DNA of 64,000 nucleotides from Saccharicrinis sp963677245 (lineage in GTDB: Bacteria; Bacteroidota; Bacteroidia; Bacteroidales; Marinilabiliaceae): the NCBI GenBank assembly GCA_963677245.1, contig OY781921.1:3038001-3102000 (forward strand). Direction: 5' to 3'. The translations under genes and the position numbers were made by a program. The stretch's first letter is position 1; each line of letters starts with the position of its first letter. Shown piece by piece: positions 49,940 to 59,012 of the stretch. Under the pieces are notes generated by a model. That model did not search any database, had not been told where the DNA came from, and saw nothing but the letters and a program-made list of their open reading frames with translations.

Positions 49940-51940
49940 ATGACCTACAAAATAATTTCTACATTAAGTTTAGTTTTATTGCTATTTATAAATTCAACTA
50001 TTGTGGTTGGACAAAAGCTTGATGCTTCTGAAATAAAATCAAAACACTTATTTTTTATTGCTGAAAACACCATATGGCCACATCAATTTAATAACGCTAC
50101 CCATTTTAATATTGGCTTTTTGGGTGATGAACAAGATTTTCTTAAAAAATTCTTAAAATATACAAAGGGGAAAAAGATTCATGATCTTCCCATTAAAATA
50201 CGATCTCTATACGCCTTAAATAATATTTCTGATATAAATTTATTATATATCAGCGAAGATTGGGGTGGTTCCATCAATAAACTTAAAGAAAAAACACAAG
50301 ACAAGCATATCCTACTCATAAGCAATAATATTCAGGATAAGCAGGATATTATGGTTAACTTTTACATTAAAGATAACAAGTATCTTCAATTTGAAATTAA
50401 CCAAGCCAATATCTTAAAATCGAACTTATACGTAACTGCTAACTTATTATTACTGGGAGGCTCTAAGCTGGAAGTCTTAAAGTTATTCGAAACTACGCTG
50501 GATTCACTTCAAAAAGCACGGCAAGAGGTAGAAACGCAACAAAATCTTCTTTCTCAAATTAACGAACAACTACACTTGAAGGAAGAGGTCATAAATGACC
50601 TGAACAAAGATATTGACATTCATCAATCAGAATTGCTGAAACAACAATATGAAATCAGAAAAAACATCAGCAACATTGATTCTTTAAGGCAGCAATATAA
50701 TTACATAAACCATTCTTTATCGGAAAAAGAAAAAGCTATAGGTGAGCAAGAAAGCAGAATAAAGGAATACAATGACACTATTGATGAGCAGAAGTCTGTG
50801 ATGCGGAAAAACCAAAAAGAAATCTCTGATAGAACAAATAAAATTAATGACCAAATTAAGATTCTTGAATCCAAAGAGATGACCATTGGTACTCAGCGGA
50901 AACTAATAAACTATATTACCGGGCTGTTAATTCTTGCGCTATTATTATTTATTGTAATTATTTACCAGTACACCAAAAAGAAAAAAATAAATCAGGCATT
51001 AAGAGAAAAGAATGAACGAATAGAGTCTTTATATTCAGAACTTAACCAATCTCATGTTTCATTAAAATCAACACATGAGGAACTACAGCAACAAAAGGAG
51101 GAATTAGTAGCAACGCTTGAAAAACTAAAGTCTGCACAAAAACAGCTGGTTCAATCAGAAAAAATGGCTTCGTTAGGGGTGTTGACAGCCGGGATAGCAC
51201 ATGAAATTAATAATCCTGTTAATTTTATTTATGGAGGTGTAAACAATATTAGCAGGGATATGGAAGATATCAAACCTGTTATCAATAAAGTAAACCAACT
51301 TCAACCACAAGACCAAGATTTACCTCAAAAGATAAAAGAAATTATTCAACTCAAAAAAGAACTAGAATTTCAGGAAGCTGTAGACAGTTTGGAAGACACT
51401 ATTAAACACATAAAGCTAGGCTCGGACAGAATAACCGAAATTGTCTCCGGCCTAAGGAAGTTCTCCCGTATTGAAACAGATGAATGGCAAACAGCTAATA
51501 TTCACGAAGAGATAGACAATGTATTAGTGCTGTTAAAGAATAAATATAAAAATCACGTTCAAATAACTAAAAACTACCATGACAATGCACCTCAAATACA
51601 ATGTTTACCTGGTAAAATAAATCAGGTTTTGATGAATATACTCAGCAATGCCATCGATTCCATAAAAGAAAAAGGGCTGATCGATATTGAAACAATGAGT
51701 GACAGTACAAGTTTTTATATAAGTATTGAGGACAATGGATCAGGAATAAGTGAGGAGAATCAGAAAAAGATCTTCGATCCGTTTTTTACCACAAAAGAAG
51801 TTGGCAAAGGAATGGGCTTAGGCTTATCTTTGACATACTCTATAATTGAAGAGCACAATGGAGAAATTTCAGTGCAATCAGAAGTAAATAAAGGAACCAC
51901 ATTTATGATTAAACTACCACTAATTCAAACCCAAAAATAA
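49940..51940 (+). CDS. Membrane sensor histidine kinase with YfiR-like (DUF4154) periplasmic domain
   Basis: The 666-residue protein has a signal segment (about 1-24), a YfiR/DUF4154-like domain (about 28-165; SEIKSKHLFFIAENTIWPHQ, NIGFLGDEQDFLKKF), a long periplasmic coiled coil (about 175-320), a membrane helix (about 326-345) and a cytoplasmic coiled coil joining a HisKA/HATPase core. The phospho-acceptor His lies in AGIAHEINNPVNFIYGG near residue 420; the ATPase has LMNILSNAIDSIKEKG, DNGSGISEEN and GMGLGLSLTYSI. It is one nucleotide upstream of a stand-alone receiver gene, which is its likely partner. In Pseudomonas YfiR is a separate periplasmic regulator; here the domain is built into the kinase. 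Confidence 0.88.
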   Translation: MTYKIISTLSLVLLLFINSTIVVGQKLDASEIKSKHLFFIAENTIWPHQFNNATHFNIGFLGDEQDFLKKFLKYTKGKKIHDLPIKIRSLYALNNISDINLLYISEDWGGSINKLKEKTQDKHILLISNNIQDKQDIMVNFYIKDNKYLQFEINQANILKSNLYVTANLLLLGGSKLEVLKLFETTLDSLQKARQEVETQQNLLSQINEQLHLKEEVINDLNKDIDIHQSELLKQQYEIRKNISNIDSLRQQYNYINHSLSEKEKAIGEQESRIKEYNDTIDEQKSVMRKNQKEISDRTNKINDQIKILESKEMTIGTQRKLINYITGLLILALLLFIVIIYQYTKKKKINQALREKNERIESLYSELNQSHVSLKSTHEELQQQKEELVATLEKLKSAQKQLVQSEKMASLGVLTAGIAHEINNPVNFIYGGVNNISRDMEDIKPVINKVNQLQPQDQDLPQKIKEIIQLKKELEFQEAVDSLEDTIKHIKLGSDRITEIVSGLRKFSRIETDEWQTANIHEEIDNVLVLLKNKYKNHVQITKNYHDNAPQIQCLPGKINQVLMNILSNAIDSIKEKGLIDIETMSDSTSFYISIEDNGSGISEENQKKIFDPFFTTKEVGKGMGLGLSLTYSIIEEHNGEISVQSEVNKGTTFMIKLPLIQTQK

Positions 51941-51941
51941 A

Positions 51942-52328
51942 ATGAGTGATACTAAAGCAATAAACATTCTATACGTTGACGATGAAGAAAGTAACTTATC
52001 GATATTTAAAAATGCCTTTCGAAGAGAATTTACCATACATCTGTCAACAAGTGCAAGCGAAGGACTGGCCATATTAAAAGAACATCAGATTGATATGATC
52101 ATTACAGATCAAATGATGCCAGAAATGACAGGTATAGATTTTTTGAAAAAAGTAAAAGAAATATATCCAGATATCCCTCCCAGCCGTCTTATCCTTTCAG
52201 GATATACTCCTCCGGAAGAAATTGAAATGGCTTATGATCAACTTAATCTTTTTCAGTTTGTTTCGAAACCCTGGAAAAAAGAAGAATTAATGGAGATTAT
52301 TCTATCTGCTAATCAACATTGTAATTAA
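51942..52328 (+). CDS. Stand-alone response-regulator receiver domain
   Basis: The 128-residue protein is a CheY-like receiver only: acidic pair D13/D14, phospho-acceptor D56 in MIITDQMMPEMTG, Thr/Ser switch in LILSG, and Lys near 108 in VSKPW. There is no output domain. It starts one nucleotide after the kinase stop. It is clearly paralogous to the receiver in the next gene (both ILYVDDE-x(3)-LSIFKN). Confidence 0.9.
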   Translation: MSDTKAINILYVDDEESNLSIFKNAFRREFTIHLSTSASEGLAILKEHQIDMIITDQMMPEMTGIDFLKKVKEIYPDIPPSRLILSGYTPPEEIEMAYDQLNLFQFVSKPWKKEELMEIILSANQHCN

Positions 52329-52412
52329 ATAACTAATACAGTCTATTATTAGTGGGTATGATAATTTTTTACTATTTTTTCCAAAATTCATAAACCACCG
52401 ATCAAATTTCTT

Positions 52413-53549
52413 ATGAAATTCTCTATTTTATACGTTGATGATGAAATTGCTAATTTAAGTATCTTCAAAAATATGTTTCGGCGAAGATACACCATCTTCA
52501 CTGCCACATCGGCCGAGGATGGGCTTGACATCCTCAATAAAGAAAATATTGATTTAGTAATAAGCGATCAAAGAATGCCGCTTATGTCAGGTGTGGAATT
52601 TTTGAAGGAAGTAAAACTAAGATACCCACAACCAGGCAGAATTTTAGTAACTGGCTACACGGATTTTGACGCTTTGAAAGATGCGATTAATGAAGCTGAC
52701 ATTTTTCAATATGTTCAAAAACCCTGGAATGAAACCAGTTTTCAATTGATCATAGATGCAGCACTTTCTAAATATAATCTGGAGCGAAAAAATGAAATCC
52801 TGATTAAAAATATAAAAAAGAAGAACGATGAACTCTCAAAGTTAAACGCAGATTTAATCGATATGGAGAGTTTAAAACAAGAATTTCTTCAAATTATAAA
52901 TCACGAAATCAGAACACCATTAAATGGACTGTTGGGGGCTACAGAATTATTTAAAGCAGAATTAAGCAATTCTGACCAAACCAATTATTCTGAGCTTTTT
53001 AGGCTTTTAGAGCAGTCTGTAAATCGACTGGAACATTTTTTAATGTTCTCTGAAAAAATAATGGCAATTCGAATTAAAAAATACAACCTTCAAATTCAGA
53101 ATATTAAAATTGAAGATTTTATTAATGAAATAATTGCAACTAAAGACACGGACATCCAGAATAAAAAACAAGCAATAAACCTAAATTTTGTAGAAACAGA
53201 TTCTATTTTAGCAGACAAGGAACTTTTAACCACATGCATAAATAGTCTCATAGGAAATGCCATTAAATATAATGCAGACGGCGGTTCCATCTCTATTACC
53301 TGTAAACAACAAAGTAATCTCCTGTCTATATATATTGAAGACGAAGGGCCTGGTTTCCCTGAAAATGTACTTAATAATCTTGGAGGTTTATTTATAACTG
53401 ACACCGATTACAAAAGGCAAGGGAGTGGTTTGGATTTAGCACTAATAAAACTGGTTACAGAAGCACATTCTGGACATCTGGATTTAAAAAATAAACAAAA
53501 CCACGGCGCTATTGTAGACTTTACTATTAAATCTCTTTGTCCTAGCTAA
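52413..53549 (+). CDS. Soluble receiver-histidine kinase hybrid
   Basis: The 378-residue protein has an N-terminal receiver (D52 in LVISDQRMP, Lys near 106 in VQKPWN), a short coiled coil, HisKA with the acceptor His in QIINHEIRTPLNGLLGA near residue 164, and a HATPase domain (CINSLIGNAIKYNADGG, DEGPGFPENV). The G2-type motif reads GSGLDLALIKL, with Asp where Gly is normal. No membrane segment. It lies 84 nt after the receiver gene and could take phosphate from the membrane kinase or pass it on. Confidence 0.88.
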   Translation: MKFSILYVDDEIANLSIFKNMFRRRYTIFTATSAEDGLDILNKENIDLVISDQRMPLMSGVEFLKEVKLRYPQPGRILVTGYTDFDALKDAINEADIFQYVQKPWNETSFQLIIDAALSKYNLERKNEILIKNIKKKNDELSKLNADLIDMESLKQEFLQIINHEIRTPLNGLLGATELFKAELSNSDQTNYSELFRLLEQSVNRLEHFLMFSEKIMAIRIKKYNLQIQNIKIEDFINEIIATKDTDIQNKKQAINLNFVETDSILADKELLTTCINSLIGNAIKYNADGGSISITCKQQSNLLSIYIEDEGPGFPENVLNNLGGLFITDTDYKRQGSGLDLALIKLVTEAHSGHLDLKNKQNHGAIVDFTIKSLCPS

Positions 53550-53634
53550 TAAGTCTTTGCATTCTTACCTTATTTATTTTCAATTATCTCTAAAACATTC
53601 AGCTGAATTACAATGTTATTCGTATTACATTTTA

Positions 53635-53642
53635 TAATTTTG
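53635..53642 (+). promoter_or_regulatory. Promoter -7 element directly before the 126-aa membrane protein gene
   Basis: TAATTTTG (TAnnTTTG) ends 4 nt before the ATG at 53647, so the transcript would be leaderless or nearly so if this element is used. Confidence 0.4.
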
Positions 53643-53646
53643 CAGC

Positions 53647-54027
53647 ATGATTTATATAGTAGTTCTGATAATAGTGGCGTTGGTTGTGGCTTGGTTTGTA
53701 TCTCGTAGTAAACCAGAACAAGAAGAGGAGACAAAAGAAATTGCTGATGATTGCTGTGGAGCCCACGAGGTTTGTGAAGCAGATAGCTTATTAAGTTCAA
53801 GTGACAAAATTGAATACTTCAGTGATGAAGAGCTGGACCGATTTAAGGGGACTAATGCAAATGAATATTCCGATGAAGCCATTGAAGAATTTAGAGACGT
53901 ATTGTACACACTTCAGGAAATAGAAGTAGCCAGTTGGATGAAAAGTATGCAACTTAGAAAAGTAGAACTCCCCAACATTATAAGAGAAGAAGCCTTGATG
54001 ATCGTTGAAGAAAGACGTGCCGTTTAA
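53647..54027 (+). CDS. Small membrane-anchored protein with Cys/His motif, unknown function
   Basis: The 126-residue product has an N-terminal membrane helix (MIYIVVLIIVALVVAWFV), an acidic linker and the metal-binding-like motif DDCCGAHEVCEAD (residues about 36-48). The rest is acidic and helical (YFSDEELDRFKGTNANEYSD, EFRDVLYTLQEIEVASWM). The pattern is one I associate with conserved uncharacterised Bacteroidota proteins, but I cannot name a family. It stands alone between the phosphorelay genes and the TraB gene. Confidence 0.7.
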   Translation: MIYIVVLIIVALVVAWFVSRSKPEQEEETKEIADDCCGAHEVCEADSLLSSSDKIEYFSDEELDRFKGTNANEYSDEAIEEFRDVLYTLQEIEVASWMKSMQLRKVELPNIIREEALMIVEERRAV

Positions 54028-54134
54028 ATAACTTTTACAAGGCCAACTTAAATTTTCAAAATATTTTTCATTCTCGTTTAGTTAAAAGTTTATACTTACA
54101 TTTGAGTATAACAAATTAATTAAACTTAATAAAA

Positions 54135-54989
54135 ATGAGAAGATTAACATTATCTTTAACCCTCTGCCTACTTTTTAGCATTGCAGGCTTAGCTCAGGAG
54201 AAATCTTTACTTTGGAAAGTATCCGGAAATGAATTAAAACAACCCTCCTACATTTATGGAACTATTCATTTAATTTGTCCGCAGGATTATACGATGCGTG
54301 ATGAGATTAAATCTGCATTTTCAAGTACCGAACAGGTTTATCTGGAAGTTGATTTTGACGATCCACAAATGATGCAAAAAATGATGGGACTAGCCATGCT
54401 CAATAATGGCAAATCTGTAAAAGATTACCTTACTGATGATGAGTATGCCCTATTGGATAATACCTTTAAAACAAAATTAGGTGCCGGAATGGATAAACTT
54501 GGAGCTATGAAACCACTCATGTTACTATCTATGGGCTATATGTCCATATTATCTTGTCAGCCAATGGCCTTTGAAACGGTCTTTACCAATATGGCCCAAG
54601 AACAGAACAAAGAAGTTTTGGGGCTAGAAACTATTGAATTTCAAATGAGCCTTTTTGATCAAATTCCATTTGATGAACAATATAAGATGATTGCAGATTT
54701 TGTTAGGCAAAAAGATAAGGCCGCTAAAGAATTTACACAACTTGTGTATTTATACAAAGATGAAGATATTTATGGTTTATTAAATATGATGGACGAGAGC
54801 GAGTGGAGTATGCCTGAGCATAAAGACTTATTAATCTTTAATCGTAATAAAGATTGGGCTGAAAAGTTTGATACTATCGCCAATACCAAATCAACTTTCT
54901 TTGCTGTTGGCGCAGGCCATTTAGCTGGAGAAAAAGGGTTCTTAAACTTATTAAAAGAAAAAGGCTATAAAGTTGAGCCTGTTTTATAA
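54135..54989 (+). CDS. TraB/GumN-family secreted protein
   Basis: The 284-residue protein has a signal peptide (MRRLTLSLTLCLLFSIAGLAQ) and the family landmarks SLLWKVSGNELKQPSYIYGTIH, VYLEVDFDD, EVLGLETIEFQMSLFDQIPF and the C-terminal FFAVGAGHLAGEKGFLNLLK (each typical of TraB/GumN). Members bear paired GTxH and GxxH motifs and are predicted metalloproteases. Exported to the periplasm. It ends in a shared terminator with the convergent ilvE. Confidence 0.9.
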   Translation: MRRLTLSLTLCLLFSIAGLAQEKSLLWKVSGNELKQPSYIYGTIHLICPQDYTMRDEIKSAFSSTEQVYLEVDFDDPQMMQKMMGLAMLNNGKSVKDYLTDDEYALLDNTFKTKLGAGMDKLGAMKPLMLLSMGYMSILSCQPMAFETVFTNMAQEQNKEVLGLETIEFQMSLFDQIPFDEQYKMIADFVRQKDKAAKEFTQLVYLYKDEDIYGLLNMMDESEWSMPEHKDLLIFNRNKDWAEKFDTIANTKSTFFAVGAGHLAGEKGFLNLLKEKGYKVEPVL

Positions 54990-54995
54990 AATAAA

Positions 54996-55023
54996 AAATG
55001 CCGGAAGTTTTATTCCGGCATTT
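54996..55023. terminator. Bidirectional terminator between the TraB-family gene and ilvE
   Basis: A 10-bp stem (AAATGCCGGA/TCCGGCATTT) with an 8-nt loop between convergent genes; the T-run is longer on the minus strand. Confidence 0.82.
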
Positions 55024-55042
55024 ACTTTATATATTTCTTCTG

Positions 55043-56062
55043 TTACTCAATAATAGTTACCCAACCGTGTGTATCAGGTTCATCACCATATTGAATACCT
55101 CTTAATTTGTTATACAATTTAGTACAAACCGGCCCCGCAACTTTAGGATCTCCAAATTGATATGATTTATTTTTATCCACATCATCAATTTGGCCAATAG
55201 GACTAATTACAGCTGCCGTTCCACATGCACCCACCTCATCAAACTCTGCCAACTCTTCTAAAGCAACACGACGTCTTTCAATCGACATGCCCATATCTTC
55301 AGCCAATTGTATTAAACTCATATTAGTAATACTTGGCAAAATAGAATGAGATAATGGTGTTACATACTTATTTCCCTTGATGGCAAAAAAGTTAGCCGGA
55401 CCTGCTTCGTCAATATATTTTTTCTCTTTACTATCTAAATATAAAACTGAAGAATATCCACCTTCATGGGCAATTTTACCGGCACGCATACTGGCCGCAT
55501 AGTTACCCCCTACTTTTAAATGACCTGTGCCGTTTGGTGCAGCTCTGTCGTATTTACGACTAATCATTTGCTTAGTAGGTTTAAAACCTTCTTTAAAATA
55601 AGGACCCACCGGAGTTACAAATACTAAAAAAGTATACTCATCGGAAGGTGAAACACCTACTTTTGGTCCAGAACCAATTAATAAAGGACGAATATAAAGT
55701 GCAGCACCTGATTCGTAAGGTGGTACAAATTTTATATTGAGTTCGACTGCGCGGACGACGGCTTTGGTGAATAGTTCTGTAGGAACAGGTTGCATTAATA
55801 TTCCTTCGGCGGAGTCTTGTAGACGTTTTGCATTTTCTTCCATTCTGAAAATGCGTACTTTCCCGTCTTTCCCTTTAAAGGCCTTAAGTCCTTCAAAAGC
55901 CTCCTGACCGTAATGAACAGATGTCGCAGCCATGTGAATGGTAAGCTCTTCAGATGTAGTCTCTTCAAGCTCGCTCCATTGGCCGTCTTTAAAATAACTT
56001 CGAACGTTATAATCCGTTTTGATATAACTGAACGACAAGTTTGCCCAATCGATTTTGCTCAT
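55043..56062 (-). CDS. ilvE: Branched-chain amino acid aminotransferase
   Basis: The 339-residue class IV PLP enzyme makes Val, Leu and Ile from their 2-keto acids, or degrades them. It has GQEAFEGLKAFKGKDGKVRI, the Schiff-base Lys in HLKVGGNYAASMRAG, YLDSKEKKYIDEAGPANFFA and GACGTAAVISPIG. Length and motifs fit the long (BCAT-II-like) branch. Monocistronic. Confidence 0.95.
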   Translation of the reverse strand: MSKIDWANLSFSYIKTDYNVRSYFKDGQWSELEETTSEELTIHMAATSVHYGQEAFEGLKAFKGKDGKVRIFRMEENAKRLQDSAEGILMQPVPTELFTKAVVRAVELNIKFVPPYESGAALYIRPLLIGSGPKVGVSPSDEYTFLVFVTPVGPYFKEGFKPTKQMISRKYDRAAPNGTGHLKVGGNYAASMRAGKIAHEGGYSSVLYLDSKEKKYIDEAGPANFFAIKGNKYVTPLSHSILPSITNMSLIQLAEDMGMSIERRRVALEELAEFDEVGACGTAAVISPIGQIDDVDKNKSYQFGDPKVAGPVCTKLYNKLRGIQYGDEPDTHGWVTIIE

Positions 56063-56214
56063 GGAAAAGTGATTAAAAAATGAACTAATATTTATTTACC
56101 GACATAAAACTATAACAATAAAATGAATAATCACATGACGAATGACAATTTTGCTCAGATGGCCAGATGACTAATTTGTGTATATAGCTATATGTTAATT
56201 GCTAATTAAAAAAA

Positions 56215-56237
56215 TGCCGCACCTTACAGATGCGGCA
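56215..56237 (-). terminator. Intrinsic terminator of typA
   Basis: A 7-bp GC-rich stem (TGCCGCA/TGCGGCA) with a 9-nt loop; on the minus strand it is followed by ATTTTTTT, about 50 nt past the typA stop codon. Confidence 0.78.
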
Positions 56238-56286
56238 ACTTGCTAACTCGAAAAACAGCAAATCAATAAATAATTTTTATTACTAT

Positions 56287-58086
56287 TTATTGCTTTGCTA
56301 AACGTTTACGTTCATGTTCTTCAAGATATATTTTTCGAATACGAATTGCTTGAGGAGTAACCTCAACATATTCATCTCCTTGAATATATTCCAATGCTTC
56401 TTCTAAAGAAAAAATAATTGGTGGAGCTAATTTAACCTTTTCATCAGAACTTTGCGTACGCATGTTCGTCAATTTTTTGGTTTTTGTAATATTAACAGTC
56501 AAATCACCATCCCTATTATTCTCTCCAATTACTTGTCCTTTGTATATTTTCTCTTGTGGCGAAACAAAGAATTTACCTCTATCCTGCAACTTATCCAACG
56601 CATATGGTATAGCAGCACCATCTTCCATAGCAATTAGTGATCCGTTTAGTCGTTTGTTAATTTCTCCTTTTAATGGTTGAAATTCAACAAAACGGTGTGC
56701 CATAATAGCTTCTCCTGCAGTTGCTGTTAATAAGGCATTTCTTAAACCAATAATACCTCTCGATGGAATATGGAATTCGATCAATACGCGATCACCTTTA
56801 CGCTCCATATTCAGCATCTCACCTTTTCTTAACTGAACCATTTCAATGGCCTTACCAGAATATTCATCTGGTAAATCAATAGTTAATTCCTCAACAGGTT
56901 CGTGCTTAATACCACCAATTTCTTTAATAATTACTCTTGGCTGCCCTACTTGTAACTCATAACCCTCACGACGCATGGTTTCAATCAAAACAGACAAGTG
57001 AAGAACACCACGACCAAACACATTCCATGCATCTGCCGATTCTGTATCCTCTACTCTTAATGCAAGGTTTTTCTCCAACTCTGCATCTAATCTATCTTTG
57101 ATGTGACGAGATGTTACAAATTTACCATCCTGACCAAAGAAAGGTGAGTTATTAATGGTAAAAAGCATACTCATAGTTGGTTCATCAATAGCAATTGGAT
57201 CTAACGGTTCCGGATTTTCTGCATCAGCAACTGTATCACCAATTTCAAAATTCTCTAATCCAATTAAGGCACATAATTCACCACACTTCACCTCATCTAC
57301 CTTCACTTTACCAAGGCCTTCAAAAACATTAATTTCTTTGATCTTAGTTTTAGTGATAGATCCATCACGATTTACTAAAGAAACCAATTGATTTGTTTTA
57401 AGCTCACCTCTCTGTACTCGACCAATTGCAATTCGTCCTGTATATGGAGAGTGATCCAAAGAGGTAATTAACATTTGAGGCGTACCCCCTTCATACTCCG
57501 GTGCTGGAATATTTTCGATAACTGCATCAAATACAGCTGAAATATTATCTGTTTGCTCTTTCCAATCTGTACTCATCCAACCATTTTTTGCAGAACCATA
57601 AATAGTCACAAAGTCAAGTTGTTCTTCTGTAGCACCCAGGTTAAACATTAAATCAAAAACTGCTTCCTGCACTTCCTCTGGGCGACAGTTTTGCTTATCC
57701 ACCTTGTTGATAACAACAATTGGCTTTAATCCAAGACCAATTGCCTTTTGAAGTACAAAACGTGTTTGAGGCATAGGCCCTTCAAAAGCATCAACTAATA
57801 ATAAAACACCATCAGCCATATTTAACACCCGCTCTACCTCACCTCCAAAATCGGAGTGACCTGGTGTATCAATAATGTTAATTTTGGTATTCTTATATCT
57901 AACAGACACATTCTTGGACAAGATGGTAATCCCTCTTTCTCTTTCCAAGTCGTTATTGTCCATAATCAACTCACCTACTTCCTGGTGTTCTTTAAACAAC
58001 TTACCAGCAAGTAACATCTTGTCTACCAAGGTAGTTTTACCATGGTCAACGTGTGCTATAATAGCAATATTTCTAATATCCTGCAT
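56287..58086 (-). CDS. typA: Translational GTPase TypA/BipA
   Basis: The ATG at 58086 (MQDIRNIAIIAHVDHGKTTL) is chosen because the promoter -7 element lies at 58108-58115; an ATG at 58110 would lie upstream of the transcript start. The 599-residue protein has G1 AHVDHGKTT, G2/G3 RERGITILSKN and DTPGHSDFGGEV, G4 NKVDKQ, and the EF-G-like III and V domains plus the BipA C-terminal domain (GEINKRLNGSLIAMEDG, GQVIGENNRDGDLTVNITK). It binds the 70S ribosome and aids ribosome assembly and stress adaptation. Confidence 0.96.
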   Translation of the reverse strand: MQDIRNIAIIAHVDHGKTTLVDKMLLAGKLFKEHQEVGELIMDNNDLERERGITILSKNVSVRYKNTKINIIDTPGHSDFGGEVERVLNMADGVLLLVDAFEGPMPQTRFVLQKAIGLGLKPIVVINKVDKQNCRPEEVQEAVFDLMFNLGATEEQLDFVTIYGSAKNGWMSTDWKEQTDNISAVFDAVIENIPAPEYEGGTPQMLITSLDHSPYTGRIAIGRVQRGELKTNQLVSLVNRDGSITKTKIKEINVFEGLGKVKVDEVKCGELCALIGLENFEIGDTVADAENPEPLDPIAIDEPTMSMLFTINNSPFFGQDGKFVTSRHIKDRLDAELEKNLALRVEDTESADAWNVFGRGVLHLSVLIETMRREGYELQVGQPRVIIKEIGGIKHEPVEELTIDLPDEYSGKAIEMVQLRKGEMLNMERKGDRVLIEFHIPSRGIIGLRNALLTATAGEAIMAHRFVEFQPLKGEINKRLNGSLIAMEDGAAIPYALDKLQDRGKFFVSPQEKIYKGQVIGENNRDGDLTVNITKTKKLTNMRTQSSDEKVKLAPPIIFSLEEALEYIQGDEYVEVTPQAIRIRKIYLEEHERKRLAKQ

Positions 58087-58107
58087 ACGACTATAAAAAA
58101 TGAGGTG

Positions 58108-58115
58108 CAAAGGTA
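58108..58115 (-). promoter_or_regulatory. Promoter -7 element of typA
   Basis: On the minus strand TACCTTTG (TAnnTTTG), 21 nt upstream of the ATG at 58086. It decides the typA start codon. Confidence 0.6.
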
Positions 58116-58184
58116 GCGTTTATTTCTGGTATTATATAATGCTTATATTAAAAGTAGTTGTAACAAGACTGATTTTAAAGGTTT

Positions 58185-58934
58185 TTAACCTTCTGAGTTA
58201 GGCAAGTATGCTGAATCAATATGACTCATGCTATTAAAAAGATTGATTCTGGCCTGAGGATTTAAATTTTCAAACTGATTAATCATTTGCCTCGTTGTAT
58301 TTCGTAGGGTATGATCTTCATAAGGGCATTCTCTTTTAAGTGACACAAAGTGTTTTATTTGAGCATACCTTTGCATTTCTTTATTGGTAAGAAATATTAA
58401 TGGCCTGATGACTTCCAGTTCATTCTCGAACATGCTCAATTTACCCGGGATGGATGAAATATTGGCATGCATGAGCATATTCATCACTAAAGTTTCAATA
58501 GCATCATCTAAATGGTGACCAAAGGCTACTTTTTTAAAATCGTGTTTACGTGCAAAATCAAACAATTCTTTTCTGCGATTCCAAGAACAGGTAAAGCATG
58601 GTTTTTTATTCGGATTTTCTTCTATTCCGGCATGTGTTTTTATCAAATGCAAATGAACATCTCGTTCTTCACAAAAGCCCGATAAGAATTCCTGATCTAT
58701 TTCATACGGAACATCATCCGTAATAATATGAATAGCATGCAGCTCGTAATTGATCGGTAAAAACTTTCTTCTTTCCGAAAGTATATCCACCAAAGCCAAA
58801 GAATCTTTACCTCCTGAAACGGCAATCAATATTTTATCATCAGCAGCAACCATTTTAAACTTATTAATGGCATTTCCAGAAAGGTTAATAACCTTACGGA
58901 CAAAACTTTTATCTGCCTTTGAAATTGAGTTCAT
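58185..58934 (-). CDS. TtcA-like tRNA 2-thiocytidine synthetase / PP-loop ATPase
   Basis: The 249-residue protein has the PP-loop ILIAVSGGKDSLALVDI (near residues 31-47), the Cys pair KPCFTCSWNRRKELF (two Cys three apart), FGHHLDDAIETLVMNM and a later Cys in RECPYEDHTLRN. These fit TtcA, which thiolates C32 of some tRNAs using an iron-sulfur cluster bound by the Cys residues. Homologues with PCFTC vary in substrate, so the symbol is left out. Independent unit between typA and tsf. Confidence 0.85.
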   Translation of the reverse strand: MNSISKADKSFVRKVINLSGNAINKFKMVAADDKILIAVSGGKDSLALVDILSERRKFLPINYELHAIHIITDDVPYEIDQEFLSGFCEERDVHLHLIKTHAGIEENPNKKPCFTCSWNRRKELFDFARKHDFKKVAFGHHLDDAIETLVMNMLMHANISSIPGKLSMFENELEVIRPLIFLTNKEMQRYAQIKHFVSLKRECPYEDHTLRNTTRQMINQFENLNPQARINLFNSMSHIDSAYLPNSEG

Positions 58935-58957
58935 AAAATTTATAGTGATAAAATAAA

Positions 58958-58987
58958 AATCCCGATTCTGAAGTCAGAATCGGGATT
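58958..58987 (-). terminator. Intrinsic terminator of the rplM-rpsI-rpsB-tsf unit
   Basis: A perfect 13-bp stem (AATCCCGATTCTG/CAGAATCGGGATT) with a 4-nt loop, followed by a T-tract on the minus strand, 25 nt past the tsf stop. Confidence 0.88.
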
Positions 58988-59012
58988 GTATATTATAAAT
59001 AGCGTAAAACTA

